NCBI RefSeq assembly: GCF_010509075.1 | Contig: NZ_CP048433.1 | Span: 1,116,001 to 1,180,000, forward strand | DNA from: Collinsella aerofaciens ATCC 25986 | GTDB taxonomy: Bacteria; Actinomycetota; Coriobacteriia; Coriobacteriales; Coriobacteriaceae | Length of the DNA stretch: 64,000 nucleotides | Reading direction: 5' to 3' | Part shown: positions 35,067-43,245 of the stretch, in pieces | How positions within the stretch are numbered: position 1 is the stretch's first letter | Layout of the letters: each line of letters starts with the position of its first letter | The notes under the pieces: model-generated | What the model saw: only the letters and a program-made list of their open reading frames with translations | Database searches by the model: none | What the model was told of the DNA's origin: nothing | Position numbers and translations under genes: made by a program

Positions 35067-37562
35067 ATGACCGCAACCGCCAGTCGAACCACCAACCGCA
35101 GGCCCGAGCTCTTGGCCCCCGCCGGAGGCCCGGAGCCCTTTGCCGCCGCACTCGCTGCCGGGGCAGACGCCATCTACTGTGGCATGGGCAGCTTCAACGC
35201 CCGCCGCAAGGCAACGAACTTTACCGACGAGGCCTTTGAGCAGGCCTGCCGCGCCGCGCACCTGGCCGGCTCGCACGTCTACGTCACGGTCAACATCGTC
35301 ATCAAGCAGTCCGAGATGAGCGATGCGCTGCAGCTCATCCATCGCTGCTCCACGCTGGGCGCCGATGCCTTCATTATCCAGGACTGGGGCCTGTTCTTTG
35401 AGGTCAAGCGCACCATGCCCGGCATCGAGACGCACATCTCGACCCAGGCGAACATCCACGATGACCGTGGGACCATCTGGTGCCGCGAGCAGGGCGCCGA
35501 CCGCGTGACCCTCTCGCGCGAGCTCTCCATTGACGAGATCGCCGCCATTCACAACGCTGCGCCCGACGTTGACCTGGAGGTTTTTAGCCACGGCGCCATC
35601 TGCTTTTGTTACTCGGGCCTGTGCCTGCTGTCGAGCTTTGCCATGGCGGGCCGCTCGGCCAACCGCGGCATGTGCGCTCAGCCCTGTCGCCTGCCCTACG
35701 AGCTGATTGACGAGAACGGCCGCTCGCTCTCCCCTGCCGGTCGCGAGCGCGCGCTGTGCCCGCGCGACACCAACACGTCGCAGCTCGTTCGCCGTCTGTA
35801 TGACGCCGGCGCCGCATCACTCAAGCTCGAGGGCCGCATGAAGGCCCCCGATTACGTGTATTCCATCGTCGACGTGTACCGTCATCAGATCGATGACATG
35901 CTGGCCGGGGTCGCCGTAGATAAGGACGAGGACGCCGCCCGCCAGCGCCAGCTCAAGCGCTGCTTTAACCGCGACTTTACGCACGCCTACCAAGACGGCA
36001 CCTCGGGTGACGAGATGATGAGCTACGAGCGCTCCAACAACCGCGGCCAGATCGTGGGCACGGTGCTCGGCAGCCACCTGGCCAACCGCGATGTGCGCGG
36101 GCTCAAGCCCGACGATCGCCGTCGCCGCGCCGCCATCGCCCGCATTGAGTTGTTTGAGCCCGTGGGCAAGGGCGACCTGTTGGAGCTTCGCCACGACGAT
36201 GAGTTCGACCAATTCCTGACCACCATTGCCGCCGATGATGCCGCCGCCGGTGACGTCATCGAGTGCCGCGTGCCCCGCAGCATGCCCGAGGGCTGCCGCG
36301 TCCGCGTGATTCGCAGCCAGCGCGCTATCGACGCCGCCGGCGCCGCGCTCAAGCGCGACGTGCTGCGCCGCCGTGCCGTAGATGTGTCTATCGTGGCGCG
36401 TCTGGGCGAGCCGTTTACCGTGACGCTCACCTGCTGCGACGACCCCGCGCTCGCTGCCACTGCGACCGGCTTTACCGTCGAGGCCGCCAAGACGCGCGCC
36501 GTCGAGGCATCCGATCTGGTGGAGCATGTGGGCCGCATGGGCTCCTCGCCCTTTGAGGCTGCGAGCTTTGATGTGACGCTCGATGAGGGCTGCGGCATGG
36601 GCTTCTCCGCCGTACATAAGGTGCGTGCCGCCGCTTGCAAGGCACTGGAGGAGGCCATTCTGGCGCCGTACGCGGAGCGCGCCCGCACGCTCGAGCTGCC
36701 GGCGATTGTCACCAGTGATTCCCGCCCCGCGCCCGAGCATTACCGCGATGAGCCGCAGATCTGCGCCACCGTCACCTCGCTCGAGGCCGCCGAGGCCGCT
36801 CGCGCCGAGGGTGCAACGCGCATCTACATGACCACCGACGCGCTCCAGGCCGCCGGTGTCTCCCCCGCCGATGCGTTTGAGCAGGGCATCGTACCCGTAC
36901 TCGACGAGATCTGCCGCGCCGTCGACCACGAGCGCGTCGATTCGTGGATACAGGCTGGGGCCACCATCGCTGTCGGTAACATCTCTGAGCTTGCCCTGGC
37001 CGCCCAGGTTGGCGCCACGGCCGAAATTCGATCCTGCCTGCCCGTGCACAACACGCCTTGCATGGAGGCACTCGCCGAGCGCGGGGCCGGCGCTTTTTGG
37101 CTCTCGCCCGAGATTACGCTCGACGAGATTATCTCGCTTGGCCCCTCCGCGCCCGCAGCCCTGGGCATCACCGTTTTCGGCCGCCCGCGCGTTATGACGA
37201 GCGAGCACTGCATCCTGCAGGTTGCCAACGGCTGCATCCACGATTGCGCCAACTGCCGCCTGCGCGCCCGCAAGCTGTCGCTCAAGAATATCGACGGCAA
37301 GGTCATGCCCGTGCGCACCGACATCCATGGCCGCTCTCGCTTGTACGACGCCTACCCCATCGACCTTACGCCGCAGGTACCACAGCTGCTCGACGCCGGC
37401 GTGCGCCGTCTTATGGTTGACGGAACCCTGCTCGAAGCCGATGAGATTGGCCGTGCCGTTGCTCGTGTCCGCCGCGCCATTGAGGCAGCTCAGGCAGGTC
37501 GCAAGCCCGCTGCCCGCCTGCGCGGCGCCACCTCGGGCTGCATGTTTGTGGGAATTAGCTAA
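35067..37562 (+). CDS. U32 peptidase-family protein with DUF3656 (RlhA-like)
   Basis: 831 residues. The N-terminal U32 domain starts LLAPAGGPEPFAAALAAGADAIYCG (about 14-38) and includes STQANIHD and the cysteine signature FCYSGLCLLSSFAMAGRSANRGMCAQPCR (about 176-204). A DUF3656 region follows (about 380-500), and a C-terminal half has LQVANGCIHDCANCRLR. Some U32 proteins are collagenase-like, but RlhA and TrhP of E. coli act in hydroxylation of rRNA or tRNA cytidine/uridine, and the domain order here resembles RlhA. The cysteines suggest an Fe-S cluster. The start follows AAAGGCAGG. A pseudouridine synthase gene follows after 15 bp, in keeping with an RNA-modification role. Confidence 0.88.
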   Translation: MTATASRTTNRRPELLAPAGGPEPFAAALAAGADAIYCGMGSFNARRKATNFTDEAFEQACRAAHLAGSHVYVTVNIVIKQSEMSDALQLIHRCSTLGADAFIIQDWGLFFEVKRTMPGIETHISTQANIHDDRGTIWCREQGADRVTLSRELSIDEIAAIHNAAPDVDLEVFSHGAICFCYSGLCLLSSFAMAGRSANRGMCAQPCRLPYELIDENGRSLSPAGRERALCPRDTNTSQLVRRLYDAGAASLKLEGRMKAPDYVYSIVDVYRHQIDDMLAGVAVDKDEDAARQRQLKRCFNRDFTHAYQDGTSGDEMMSYERSNNRGQIVGTVLGSHLANRDVRGLKPDDRRRRAAIARIELFEPVGKGDLLELRHDDEFDQFLTTIAADDAAAGDVIECRVPRSMPEGCRVRVIRSQRAIDAAGAALKRDVLRRRAVDVSIVARLGEPFTVTLTCCDDPALAATATGFTVEAAKTRAVEASDLVEHVGRMGSSPFEAASFDVTLDEGCGMGFSAVHKVRAAACKALEEAILAPYAERARTLELPAIVTSDSRPAPEHYRDEPQICATVTSLEAAEAARAEGATRIYMTTDALQAAGVSPADAFEQGIVPVLDEICRAVDHERVDSWIQAGATIAVGNISELALAAQVGATAEIRSCLPVHNTPCMEALAERGAGAFWLSPEITLDEIISLGPSAPAALGITVFGRPRVMTSEHCILQVANGCIHDCANCRLRARKLSLKNIDGKVMPVRTDIHGRSRLYDAYPIDLTPQVPQLLDAGVRRLMVDGTLLEADEIGRAVARVRRAIEAAQAGRKPAARLRGATSGCMFVGIS

Positions 37563-37577
37563 CCGAAAGGCTTACAC

Positions 37578-38237
37578 GTGAACGAAGAACCTCAAGTCCT
37601 CTACTGCGACGCCTGGCTCATGGCCATCGATAAGCCCGCCGGCATGATCGTCCACGGCGACGGCACCGGTGAGCGCACACTTACCGACTACGCCAGCGAC
37701 CTTTTGCTGGCGATGGGCGACGGCTTTGCCGCGACCGACATGCAGCCGCTCAACCGCCTGGACCGCAACACCACCGGCGTGGTGCTGTTCTCGCTCGACA
37801 AACAGACGCAGCCCGCCTTTGACCAGATGGTGAACGACCACGCCTTCGAAAAGCACTATCTGGCGCTGGCCGAGGGCAAGATCGACTGGAACGAGAAGCT
37901 CATCGACAAGCCCATCGCCCGCGACCGCCACGACAGCCGCAAGATGCGCGTCGGCGCCAGCGGCAAGCCGTCGCAGACGCGCGTGAAGGTGCTCAAGCGC
38001 CTTAAGAGCCGCCGAGGTCTGCCCACGCGTTCGTATATCGATGTCGAGCTGCTCACCGGCCGCAAGCATCAGATTCGCGTCCACCTGGCCAGTGAGCATC
38101 ACCCCCTGGTCGGCGACGACCTGTACGGCACTGCTCGCCCCTGTGGATTGATGCTCCACGCCCACAGCGTGTCCTTTACGCATCCCGTTACCGGCGAGCA
38201 CATCCACATCGAAGCCCCCTGCCCCTGGGAGCCTTAA
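37578..38237 (+). CDS. RluA-family pseudouridine synthase
   Basis: 219 residues from a GTG start after GAAAGG. It converts specific uridines in rRNA or tRNA to pseudouridine. The catalytic aspartate lies in PLNRLDRNTTGVVLFS (HRLD-type motif, about residues 57-72), and RKHQIRVHLA (about 157-166) is the second family motif. There is no N-terminal S4 domain, so it is the short single-domain form. Target site unknown. Probably co-transcribed with the U32 gene. Confidence 0.9.
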   Translation: MNEEPQVLYCDAWLMAIDKPAGMIVHGDGTGERTLTDYASDLLLAMGDGFAATDMQPLNRLDRNTTGVVLFSLDKQTQPAFDQMVNDHAFEKHYLALAEGKIDWNEKLIDKPIARDRHDSRKMRVGASGKPSQTRVKVLKRLKSRRGLPTRSYIDVELLTGRKHQIRVHLASEHHPLVGDDLYGTARPCGLMLHAHSVSFTHPVTGEHIHIEAPCPWEP

Positions 38238-38294
38238 ACCACCACAAAGGTGCCTGTGAACTGCGCCCCGAAACTTGGACTGAATAAATAGCGA

Positions 38295-39206
38295 CTACGC
38301 CGCAAGGGCCCGGTTCCGGAACTCCTCCGGCGTCAGGCCCTTCAATCTTACCTGCCTGCGCCGCGTGTTCCAATGGGCTATGTACTCCTCCAGGTCGCGC
38401 TTGAAGTCCCCGAAGCTGCCCCACTCCCTGCCGCGGTAGAACTCGTCCTTCACGTGGCCGAAGAGCTGCTCGGTGGCGGCGTTGTCGATGCAGTTCCCCT
38501 TGCGCGACATGCTCTGGGTGATGCCCGCCCCCTCCAGCCTGGAGGCGTAGGACTCGTGCTGGTACTGCCAGCCCATGTCCGAGTGCATGGTCGGCGCCGC
38601 CCCGCCGGGCAGGGCCTCGAGGAGCCGGTCGAGCATCCCGTGCTGCTGGGCGAGGTCCGGCGAGGTCGATATGTCGCTCGCCACGATCTCCTTCGTGCAG
38701 AAGTCGAGCACCGGGGCCCAGTAGGCCTTGGCGCCGGCCACCTTGAACTCGGTGACGTCGGTGCCGAGCTTCTGCCACGGCCCCTCGGCGCCGAAGTCCC
38801 TCGCGATGACGTTCTCGAACGTGCTCCCCACGAGCCCCCTGTAGGAGCTGTACCGGCGGCGGGAGCCCCGGCGGCGCATCCCGCACCGGATGCCCATCTC
38901 GCGCATCATCTTGAGCACGGTCTTGTCGGCCACGACCGCGCCCAGCTCGGCGCGCAGGCACATGGCTATCTGCCGGTGCCCGCAGCCGTTGGCGGTGCGC
39001 GAGAATATCTCGGCCGCGGCGTCGCGCAGCTCGGGCCTGGTCGGCCTCCGCGGGTGCGCCAGCGCGTAGTAGTAGGTCGACCTTCTGAGCCCCGAGCACT
39101 CCAGCAGGTGGCGCAGGGAGTGCCCCTCCGCCCTCAGCGCCCTCACCGCCTCGGCCGCCGCCCTGGTCAGAGCCCGTCCCGCTCGACCAGGGCGCGCAAT
39201 TTTTTT
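38295..39206 (-). CDS. IS3 transposase OrfB (DDE integrase)
   Basis: About 303 codons in the -1 frame relative to orfA. The rve core shows GTDVTEFKV (first D), HSDMGWQYQH (second D) and the glutamate of AATEQLFGHVKDEF. It has no good start of its own and is expected to be made as an OrfAB fusion by -1 frameshifting at an A7 run (39206-39200) in the orfA message, giving AYLKK-IARPGRAG. Intact. Confidence 0.9.
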   Translation of the reverse strand, partial: KKIARPGRAGRALTRAAAEAVRALRAEGHSLRHLLECSGLRRSTYYYALAHPRRPTRPELRDAAAEIFSRTANGCGHRQIAMCLRAELGAVVADKTVLKMMREMGIRCGMRRRGSRRRYSSYRGLVGSTFENVIARDFGAEGPWQKLGTDVTEFKVAGAKAYWAPVLDFCTKEIVASDISTSPDLAQQHGMLDRLLEALPGGAAPTMHSDMGWQYQHESYASRLEGAGITQSMSRKGNCIDNAATEQLFGHVKDEFYRGREWGSFGDFKRDLEEYIAHWNTRRRQVRLKGLTPEEFRNRALAA

Positions 39207-39664
39207 AGGTAGGCGACCTCGGCCTCGAGCCTGCGGCAGCGCTCCTCGAGCTCCTGCTCGCGGGTGCGGGCCCGGGGTTTCGACCTCGACCCCCTCGGCC
39301 TGCCCTTCGGGCGGGGCCGCAGCGCCTCGGCGCCGCCCTCGCGGTAGAGCCTGCACCAGCGCTCCAGCGGGGACTTCGACCTGATCCCGAACTCGGCCAT
39401 GGCGTCGGCCTTCGCCATCCCGCCGTCGACCACGGCCGACGCCGCGGCGACCCTCTGCTCGAATGTGTAACTGGATTGTTTCCCGCCCATGGACAGCAGC
39501 GCCTCGCTTCCGAACGCCCGGTATACCCACTGCCATTCTCTCACGGTCTCGCGGGGGACGGACAGGGCCTCGGCCGCCGGCTTGCAGCCGACGCCGGCGT
39601 CGAAGAGCTCGACGGCCCGCCTCCTGGACTCCAGGTCGTGCTTCACCCTGAGGTCTTTACTCAT
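39167..39664 (-). CDS. IS3 OrfA (DNA-binding)
   Basis: 165 residues. A helix-turn-helix N-terminus (RRRAVELFDAGVGCKPAAEALSV) is followed by a second HTH region and an arginine/glutamate-rich coiled coil (TREQELEERCRRLEAEVAYLKKL), the leucine-zipper-like part typical of IS3 OrfA. The ATG at 39664 follows GGAGG. It overlaps orfB by about 40 bp at the slippery A7. Confidence 0.9.
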   Translation of the reverse strand: MSKDLRVKHDLESRRRAVELFDAGVGCKPAAEALSVPRETVREWQWVYRAFGSEALLSMGGKQSSYTFEQRVAAASAVVDGGMAKADAMAEFGIRSKSPLERWCRLYREGGAEALRPRPKGRPRGSRSKPRARTREQELEERCRRLEAEVAYLKKLRALVERDGL

Positions 39665-39762
39665 GGAAAACCTCCCATTTCCCGATGTCCAAGAAATGGG
39701 AGGCAGTTCACAGGCACCTTTGCGGTGGTTTTGACGCAATGGCTTAGCCGCGGTCCCAAAAC

Positions 39763-39979
39763 GTCTCGATCTGTAACAGTTAGAACCCATTTTCCGGTCT
39801 ATCTGTTACAGATCGAGACACTCAAATCCCCCTCAAGGGAAAATCTCAATCTGTAACAGTAACTCGGCAAAATCCGTCCCAGATGTTACAGATTGAGACA
39901 AAGGGACGGCGCGGTTCGGAAGTATCTCAATCTGTAACACCTAGCCTACTTTTAACGGTCCAGTTGTTACAGACTTAGA
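39763..39979. repeat. array of three hairpins at 81-bp spacing
   Basis: Each unit is an inverted repeat of TCTCAATCTGTAACA with its complement around a 23-26 bp unique loop. Left arms start at 39763 (17-bp form GTCTCGATCTGTAACAG), 39844 and 39925, exactly 81 bp apart. Right arms are at 39803-39819, 39884-39898 and 39965-39979, the last imperfect. Non-coding, between the IS3 element and the deoR terminator. Confidence 0.75.
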
Positions 39980-39996
39980 CAAGCCGGCAGACAACG

Positions 39997-40032
39997 AAAG
40001 CGGCAACGCCCGTGATGGACGTTGCCGCTTTT
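39997..40032. terminator. bidirectional terminator hairpin
   Basis: AAAGCGGCAACG/CGTTGCCGCTTT, a perfect 12-bp stem with an 11-base loop and a short T-run on the plus strand. It can end transcription of the deoR gene coming from the right. Confidence 0.7.
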
Positions 40033-40124
40033 CTAATGGGAAAACTACTCGGTTTTCGTTACTAACCGCCACAATGGGGACAGGCACCTTTGCGGTGGTT
40101 TTGGCCTTAACCTGCCTCTGCTTG

Positions 40125-40871
40125 CTAGACCGTGATGACGTTGTCCATTGCCCGGTACTTGGCGGGGACCTCGCCTGCGGTAATAATCGTTGCGTCGCGG
40201 AAGTCCGCAAACTTGACGGGCGCCACCATGCCAAATTTGCTGGCGTCCGAGATTACGAAGCGCTTGGCCGTATGGCGCATCGAGATGCGCTTTACTTGCG
40301 CCTCCTCGATATCTGGCGCCGTGAAGCCCTGCTCGGCAGCAATGCCGTTAGAACCCCAAAAGCCACAGTTGAAGTTGTAGTGGTCTAGGGTTGCCAAGGC
40401 ATCGGGGCCAACGAGCGCCTCGGTCTCGGGCTTGAGCTCGCCACCCAACACCACAGTGCGCATGCCGCGCAGGGCGAGATGCTGAGCATGGAGCACGGAG
40501 TCGGTCACGTAGGTGACACCTTCAAGGTGTGGAAGATGCTCGATGAGCTTGAGCGTCGTCGAGCCCGAGTCGATGTATACAAAGCTCTCGGGCTCCACAA
40601 GCGCCGCCGCACGGGCGCAGATACGCTCCTTGTCGTCGTTATGGAGGTCGCTGCGCTCATTGAGCGTTAGGTCGCGCGTCACGTGCGCGCGTTCAAGACT
40701 CGTCGCTCCGCCGTGGACCTTGGCGATGCGGTGCGCTCGATCGAGCGTCTGCAGGTCGCGCCGAATGGTAGACGCCGTCACGCCCAGGGTATCGGCAAGC
40801 TCTGGCACAGTAACCGAGCCAGCCTGCTGCACCATCGACACAATCGCGTTGAGCCTATCTTCCGCAAGCAT
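40125..40871 (-). CDS. DeoR/GlpR-family transcriptional regulator
   Basis: 248 residues. The N-terminal winged helix-turn-helix (RLNAIVSMVQQAGSVTVPELADTLGVTASTIRRDL, with family signature to about residue 56) is followed by a DeoR effector domain (about 75-230) with YIDSGSTTLKLIEHL and VVLGGELKPETEALVGPDA. The family senses sugar phosphates and usually represses the adjacent catabolic gene. It lies 3 bp after the Gfo/Idh/MocA oxidoreductase gene on the same strand, so it probably controls that sugar-related operon. Confidence 0.9.
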   Translation of the reverse strand: MLAEDRLNAIVSMVQQAGSVTVPELADTLGVTASTIRRDLQTLDRAHRIAKVHGGATSLERAHVTRDLTLNERSDLHNDDKERICARAAALVEPESFVYIDSGSTTLKLIEHLPHLEGVTYVTDSVLHAQHLALRGMRTVVLGGELKPETEALVGPDALATLDHYNFNCGFWGSNGIAAEQGFTAPDIEEAQVKRISMRHTAKRFVISDASKFGMVAPVKFADFRDATIITAGEVPAKYRAMDNVITV

Positions 40872-40874
40872 CGC

Positions 40875-41954
40875 TTACTCCTCCTCGGGGTACACGACTC
40901 CCCAGTCGGCGCGGAGCTTGGTCATAAGCTCCATAACATCATAAGCATAATCCAGCAGCTCGCGCTTGGAGTCGTCGCCGGCAACCGCCTTCTCGAGGTC
41001 GGCCATCTCGTAGCACAGGGCATAAGCCTCGGTGCCGGCGTGGACCTCCTCGCGGTGGCCGTCCGCAGTCCACACAATGGTCGCGTGATCGGCACGCGGA
41101 TACTCGTTGACCTCGATATAGCACTTGTCAAAGCTGATGACCGAGCGCTTGGGCTGCTTGGAGTGAAGCGTAAGACTCACAACACCCAGCTGCTGCTCGG
41201 CATTACGGCAGACGATGCCGCCCGCAACGTCAACGCCGGTCTCACAGGTGTTGCCCAGCGAAACGACCTCAGCGGGCTGGCTTGCCATAAAGAGGCGCAT
41301 AACGGACAGAGCATAGACGCCAATGTCGAGCATGGCACCGCCAGCAAGGTTGCGATTGTAGAAACGGTTGGTCAGATCGCCGTACTCCTTGTAGCTGCCA
41401 AAGTTGAGCTGAGCGAGGTTCATGCGGCCAAACTCAGCGGCATCCATGCGGCGGCGCAGCTCTTGATATAAGGGCATGTGGAGCACCGTTGTAGCGTCCA
41501 TAAGGACCACGTTATGCTCGTCGGCAATGGCACGTGCCTCGTCGAGCTCGGCGGAGTTGAGGGTAATGGCCTTTTCGCAGAGCACGTGCTTGCCAGCTGC
41601 CAGGGCGGCGCGCAGGTAGGTGATATGCGTGTTATGCGGAGTGGTGATATAGATTGCGTCGATGTTAGGGTCGGCATAGAGGTCCTCGGCCGTTTCATAG
41701 ACCTTCTCGATGCCATACTGCTCGGCAAAAGCTTGAGCCTTTGACAGCGTGCGGTTAGCGACGCCCGCAAGCTTGCGACCGGCAAGAGCGAGAGACTGGG
41801 CCATCTGGTTGGCGATAACGCCGCACCCAATCACAGCCCAACGAAGCTCGGGAGCCGTAAAGATATCATCGGGGAACGGCTTGCCCTGGACCGAAGCGAA
41901 CGCTGCCTTTGCGGCTGCCGCGGAGTCGAGTGGAGCCTGCTTGGAATCTGCCAT
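40875..41954 (-). CDS. Gfo/Idh/MocA-family NAD(P)-dependent oxidoreductase
   Basis: 359 residues. The Rossmann NAD(P) site is VIGCGVIANQMAQSL (about 36-50), and the family EK motif is in GKHVLCEKAITLN (about 121-133). The C-terminal alpha/beta domain includes GGAMLDIGVYALSVMRLF. It probably oxidises a sugar, inositol or sugar-derivative ring hydroxyl; the substrate is unknown. The start is preceded by GGAGGCAC. Upstream there is a cluster of TGCGTG motifs that may be the DeoR operator. Confidence 0.9.
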   Translation of the reverse strand: MADSKQAPLDSAAAAKAAFASVQGKPFPDDIFTAPELRWAVIGCGVIANQMAQSLALAGRKLAGVANRTLSKAQAFAEQYGIEKVYETAEDLYADPNIDAIYITTPHNTHITYLRAALAAGKHVLCEKAITLNSAELDEARAIADEHNVVLMDATTVLHMPLYQELRRRMDAAEFGRMNLAQLNFGSYKEYGDLTNRFYNRNLAGGAMLDIGVYALSVMRLFMASQPAEVVSLGNTCETGVDVAGGIVCRNAEQQLGVVSLTLHSKQPKRSVISFDKCYIEVNEYPRADHATIVWTADGHREEVHAGTEAYALCYEMADLEKAVAGDDSKRELLDYAYDVMELMTKLRADWGVVYPEEE

Positions 41955-41994
41955 ATGTGCCTCCTACATCGTGAAAAGTCTTTCATTTCTGACA

Positions 41995-42135
41995 GCTCTA
42001 TATTCGCACAAATGCGCGTGTATGTGCGTGCTTCTGCGTGTATTACCGCTAAATGGTCAAAATTCAGGAGTTAACGGCGCATATACACGTATACTCACGC
42101 AATCATACGCACGCAGCTACGCACAGATGCGCATC
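41995..42135. promoter_or_regulatory. cluster of TGCGTG/CACGCA motifs upstream of the oxidoreductase operon
   Basis: Within 140 bp there are TGCGCGTGTATGTGCGTG and CTGCGTGTATTA near 42010-42044, and the opposite orientation in TACACGTATACTCACGCA, ATACGCACGC and TACGCACAGATGCGCAT at 42076-42134. The two halves form a loose inverted arrangement around 42060. Probably repeated operator sites for the DeoR protein; inferred from position. Confidence 0.4.
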
Positions 42136-42138
42136 ACC

Positions 42139-42222
42139 TGATCCCCTGGGGACGGAGGAAAACGGATCATCTTTTACGCGGAAAGCTGTGATGATCCGTT
42201 GGGGACGGAGGAAAACGGATCA
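42139..42222 (+). repeat. TGATCC/GGATCA interspersed element, two copies in tandem
   Basis: Copies 42139-42169 and 42192-42222, both on the plus strand, share the core GGGGACGGAGGAAAACGG. A 22-bp spacer separates them. The rest of this 485-bp gap (41955-42439) holds the TGCGTG cluster on one side and the ribosomal terminator on the other; no gene is seen. Confidence 0.75.
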
Positions 42223-42377
42223 TTTGAGGCGTCGCGCCAGCCAGCAGTTGCCCTTTTAACCGTTGCCTCACCGAGTTCGCAACAACGCACGAGCTGACCG
42301 ACTGTCACGCCAGCCTTTCGCGCGCGCAACCACTCATTTAAGGCTGTCCCCAATGAGTACCCAATGAATAGGGATAG

Positions 42378-42413
42378 AAAAAAGGCCCGGGTGCCGTGGC
42401 ATCCGGGCCTTTG
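42378..42413 (-). terminator. terminator of the rplN-rplX operon
   Basis: AAGGCCCGG/CCGGGCCTT with an inner TGCC/GGCA extension forms a long GC stem. It is followed on the minus strand by six T residues. It ends transcription 27 bp after rplX, so the operon stops there. Confidence 0.85.
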
Positions 42414-42439
42414 CTAGCAACTTAACTGTTGCGGGCAGC

Positions 42440-42745
42440 TTAGAACTTGTGGCCGCACTTCTTGCAGACGCGCAGCTTGTTCTTGCCGTCCTTCTCGTGA
42501 CCGACGCGGGTAACCTTACCGCACTCGGGGCAAACGAGATTGACGTTGGAGGCGTCGATGGGAGCCTCCTGCGAAACGATGCCGCCCTGCTGGTTGGCAG
42601 CGTTGGGCTTGACGGCCTTCTTGACGACCGAAACGCCCTCGACAACGACCTTGTTCTCGGCGGGGAGAGCACGCAGGACAACGCCCTGCTTGCCGCGATC
42701 CTTACCAGAGAGAACCTGGACCTTATCGCCCTTCTTGATATACAT
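42440..42745 (-). CDS. rplX: 50S ribosomal protein L24
   Basis: 101 residues with the KOW motif [20 protein letters not shown] (residues 4-23). A zinc-ribbon-like C-terminus has [10 protein letters not shown] and CKKCGHKF, as in several Gram-positive and actinobacterial L24 proteins. An assembly initiator of the 50S subunit. It follows rplN after 13 bp and is the last gene before a strong terminator; rplE, which usually follows, is absent here. Confidence 0.97.
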   Translation of the reverse strand: MYIKKGDKVQVLSGKDRGKQGVVLRALPAENKVVVEGVSVVKKAVKPNAANQQGGIVSQEAPIDASNVNLVCPECGKVTRVGHEKDGKNKLRVCKKCGHKF

Positions 42746-42758
42746 ATATCTCCCCTAA

Positions 42759-43127
42759 CTACAGGGTCTCGGGAGCGAGCGAGACGATCTTCATGTACTT
42801 CTTGTCACGAAGCTCGCGAGCGACGGGCCCGAAGATACGGGTGCCGACGGGCGAACCATCGTTGTTGATGACAACGCAGGCGTTCTCATCAAAGCGAATG
42901 TAGGAGCCATCCTTGCGGCGGATCTCCTTAACGGTGCGAACGACGACGCAACGGACAACGTCCTTCTTCTTGACGTTGGCGCCAGGGGTAGCCTCCTGGA
43001 CAGCACCGATGAACACATCGCCGATGCCTGCATAACGACGCTTGGAACCGCCAAGCACCTTGATGCAGCGAATCTTGCGAGCGCCGGAGTTGTCGGCGAC
43101 GTTCAGCATGGTTTGCATCTGAATCAT
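42759..43127 (-). CDS. rplN: 50S ribosomal protein L14
   Basis: 122 residues, full length, beginning [19 protein letters not shown] and including [14 protein letters not shown] and the C-terminal REL-type end. It binds 23S rRNA at the subunit interface. In E. coli it heads the spc operon; here a 118-bp structured gap separates it from rpsQ, matching that S10/spc boundary. Confidence 0.97.
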   Translation of the reverse strand: MIQMQTMLNVADNSGARKIRCIKVLGGSKRRYAGIGDVFIGAVQEATPGANVKKKDVVRCVVVRTVKEIRRKDGSYIRFDENACVVINNDGSPVGTRIFGPVARELRDKKYMKIVSLAPETL

Positions 43128-43152
43128 GGTAGATGTTCCTCCGAACTAAGAA

Positions 43153-43218
43153 CCGAAGAGAGGTGCGCAGCCTTTATACGGCCCGTGGTATGCAAGCCAG
43201 GCATACGCACATCTTCGG
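43153..43218. other. structured leader between rpsQ and rplN
   Basis: Outer stem CCGAAGA and GTGCG pairing with CGCAC and TCTTCGG encloses a small hairpin GTATGC/GCATAC. It fills the only large gap in the ribosomal cluster, at the S10/spc operon border. It could be an attenuator, processing site or protein-binding leader for rplN-rplX. Function inferred from position. Confidence 0.45.
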
Positions 43219-43245
43219 AAACGTACAAGTCGTAAGAGCGACTGC

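Larger units (their letters stand above)
38257..39710 (-). mobile_element. IS3-family insertion sequence (about 1454 bp)
   Basis: Carries overlapping orfA and orfB. The ends TGAACTGCGCCCC (38257) and TGAACTGCCTCCC (complement at 39710) match imperfectly and share TTGGAC further in. A perfect hairpin CCTCCCATTT/AAATGGGAGG (39672-39703) lies at the orfA end. The flanks outside the ends are themselves inverted copies of a 22-bp repeat (38232-38256 and 39711-39732), so no clean target duplication can be called and the true boundary is uncertain by about 20 bp. Confidence 0.85.

Noticed and set aside
39763-39979. Possible CRISPR array
   Set aside because: Repeats alternate in orientation, are only 15-17 bp long, and no cas gene is nearby; they form hairpins rather than direct repeats with spacers.
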